5,897 nucleotides of DNA, taken from contig JBGPKH010000573.1 in assembly GCA_041485845.1 (NCBI GenBank), forward strand, positions 1 to 5,897, given 5' to 3'. A program made the position numbers and the translations under genes. This document shows, in pieces, positions 5,688 to 5,897 of this stretch. The notes below the pieces were generated by a model. It ran no database searches, had not been told where the DNA came from, and saw only the letters and a list, made by a program, of their open reading frames with translations. The stretch is from OMOG01 sp041485845. GTDB lineage: Bacteria; Acidobacteriota; Terriglobia; Bryobacterales; Bryobacteraceae. Each line of letters begins with the position of its first letter. Position 1 is the first letter of the stretch.

Positions 5688-5746
5688 GTGCCAGAACGCC
5701 AGTGGCACAAAGCTCGGGAGCCCATCTCAGGAGCCTGTGCCACTGG
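5688..5746. repeat. Nested inverted repeat (REP-like element) after the cytochrome gene
   Basis: CCAGTGGCAC (5699-5708) and GTGCCACTGG (5737-5746) are perfect 10-bp inverted arms with a 28-bp loop. Inside the loop, GCTC and GAGC can extend the pairing. A second, overlapping hairpin is formed by GTGCCA (5688-5693) and TGGCAC (5703-5708). The element starts 12 bp after the cytochrome stop. It could act as an RNA-stabilising or terminating structure, although no T-run follows. The same CAGTGGCAC core is in the direct repeats near 1.6 kb. Confidence 0.7.
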
Positions 5747-5757
5747 TCGCGAGGGAG

Positions 5758-5897
5758 CTATTGGACTCGGGCGTGTACCTTGTCCACGGCGAAATCCGCG
5801 TTCTGCCCGTGGCAGGTAACGCAACTCTCGCCGTACTGCGAGGTGTTGACGATGGCGTGGACCGCAGCCGACCGGTCGTCATGGCAACCCAGGCAAG
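5758..5897 (-). CDS. Multiheme c-type cytochrome, C-terminal fragment
   Basis: The minus-strand frame enters from the window edge and ends at TAG 5758-5760, giving 45 residues. It contains two covalent heme-binding CxxCH motifs, CLGCH (residues 1-5) and CVTCH (25-29), followed by GQNADFAVDKVHARVQ. The last heme motif followed by a short hydrophobic patch and V-H resembles the C-terminus of decaheme OmcA/MtrC-type cytochromes, which move electrons across or outside the envelope. Further His residues (13, 41) are possible distal heme ligands. The number of hemes and the signal peptide lie outside the window, so the exact family is open, but a multiheme cytochrome c is well supported. The gene is read in the same direction as the MFS gene, with 271 bp between them. 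Confidence 0.8.
   Translation of the reverse strand, partial: CLGCHDDRSAAVHAIVNTSQYGESCVTCHGQNADFAVDKVHARVQ

Noticed and set aside
5627..5824. Minus-strand frame of 65 codons near the right edge
   Set aside because: It overlaps the cytochrome tail in another frame and the hairpin repeat, with no recognisable features.

Overview
The window is high-GC bacterial chromosome, most likely from the Acidobacteria (Solibacter/Bryobacter-like). That assignment is an inference. It rests on the futalosine-pathway gene mqnA, a remnant of the secreted NHL-repeat type of protein common in that group, a multiheme cytochrome c tail of the OmcA/MtrC-like type, and the overall base composition. Almost every gene is on the minus strand.

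Left edge (1-228): the last 37 codons of a tyrosine-recombinase-type integrase end 25 bp from the 3' end of a tRNA-Leu(GAG) gene. This is the usual arrangement at the edge of an integrated element, so everything left of about 142 is probably island or prophage and the rest is the host chromosome. The integrase tail has Cys where the nucleophilic Tyr is expected.

Core block (142-1543, minus): mqnA (chorismate dehydratase), then secG (Sec translocon subunit), then tRNA-Leu(GAG). The secG-tRNA-Leu(GAG) order is the same as secG-leuU in Escherichia coli. A 15-bp tandem repeat between mqnA and secG carries copies of the mqnA stop codon and appears to supply the -35 box of a secG promoter.

Middle (1544-2144): a repeat-containing spacer, a sigma70-like promoter on the plus strand, and the broken 5' end of a secreted NHL-repeat gene with two frameshifts and no 3' part.

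Signalling pair (2169-4140, minus): a YmdB-type metallophosphodiesterase followed 4 bp later by a membrane diguanylate cyclase with intact GGDEF and I-site motifs. They are probably co-transcribed.

Right part (4278-5897, minus): an MFS exporter with a perfect palindrome (candidate operator) about 80 bp upstream of its start, a hairpin-forming repeat element, and the C-terminal 45 residues of a multiheme c-type cytochrome that runs off the window.

I found no CRISPR array, rRNA, intact insertion sequence or clearly new multi-gene system. The most notable points are the tRNA-linked integrase with a missing catalytic Tyr, the YmdB-GGDEF gene pair, the repeat-derived promoter, and the operator-like palindrome.
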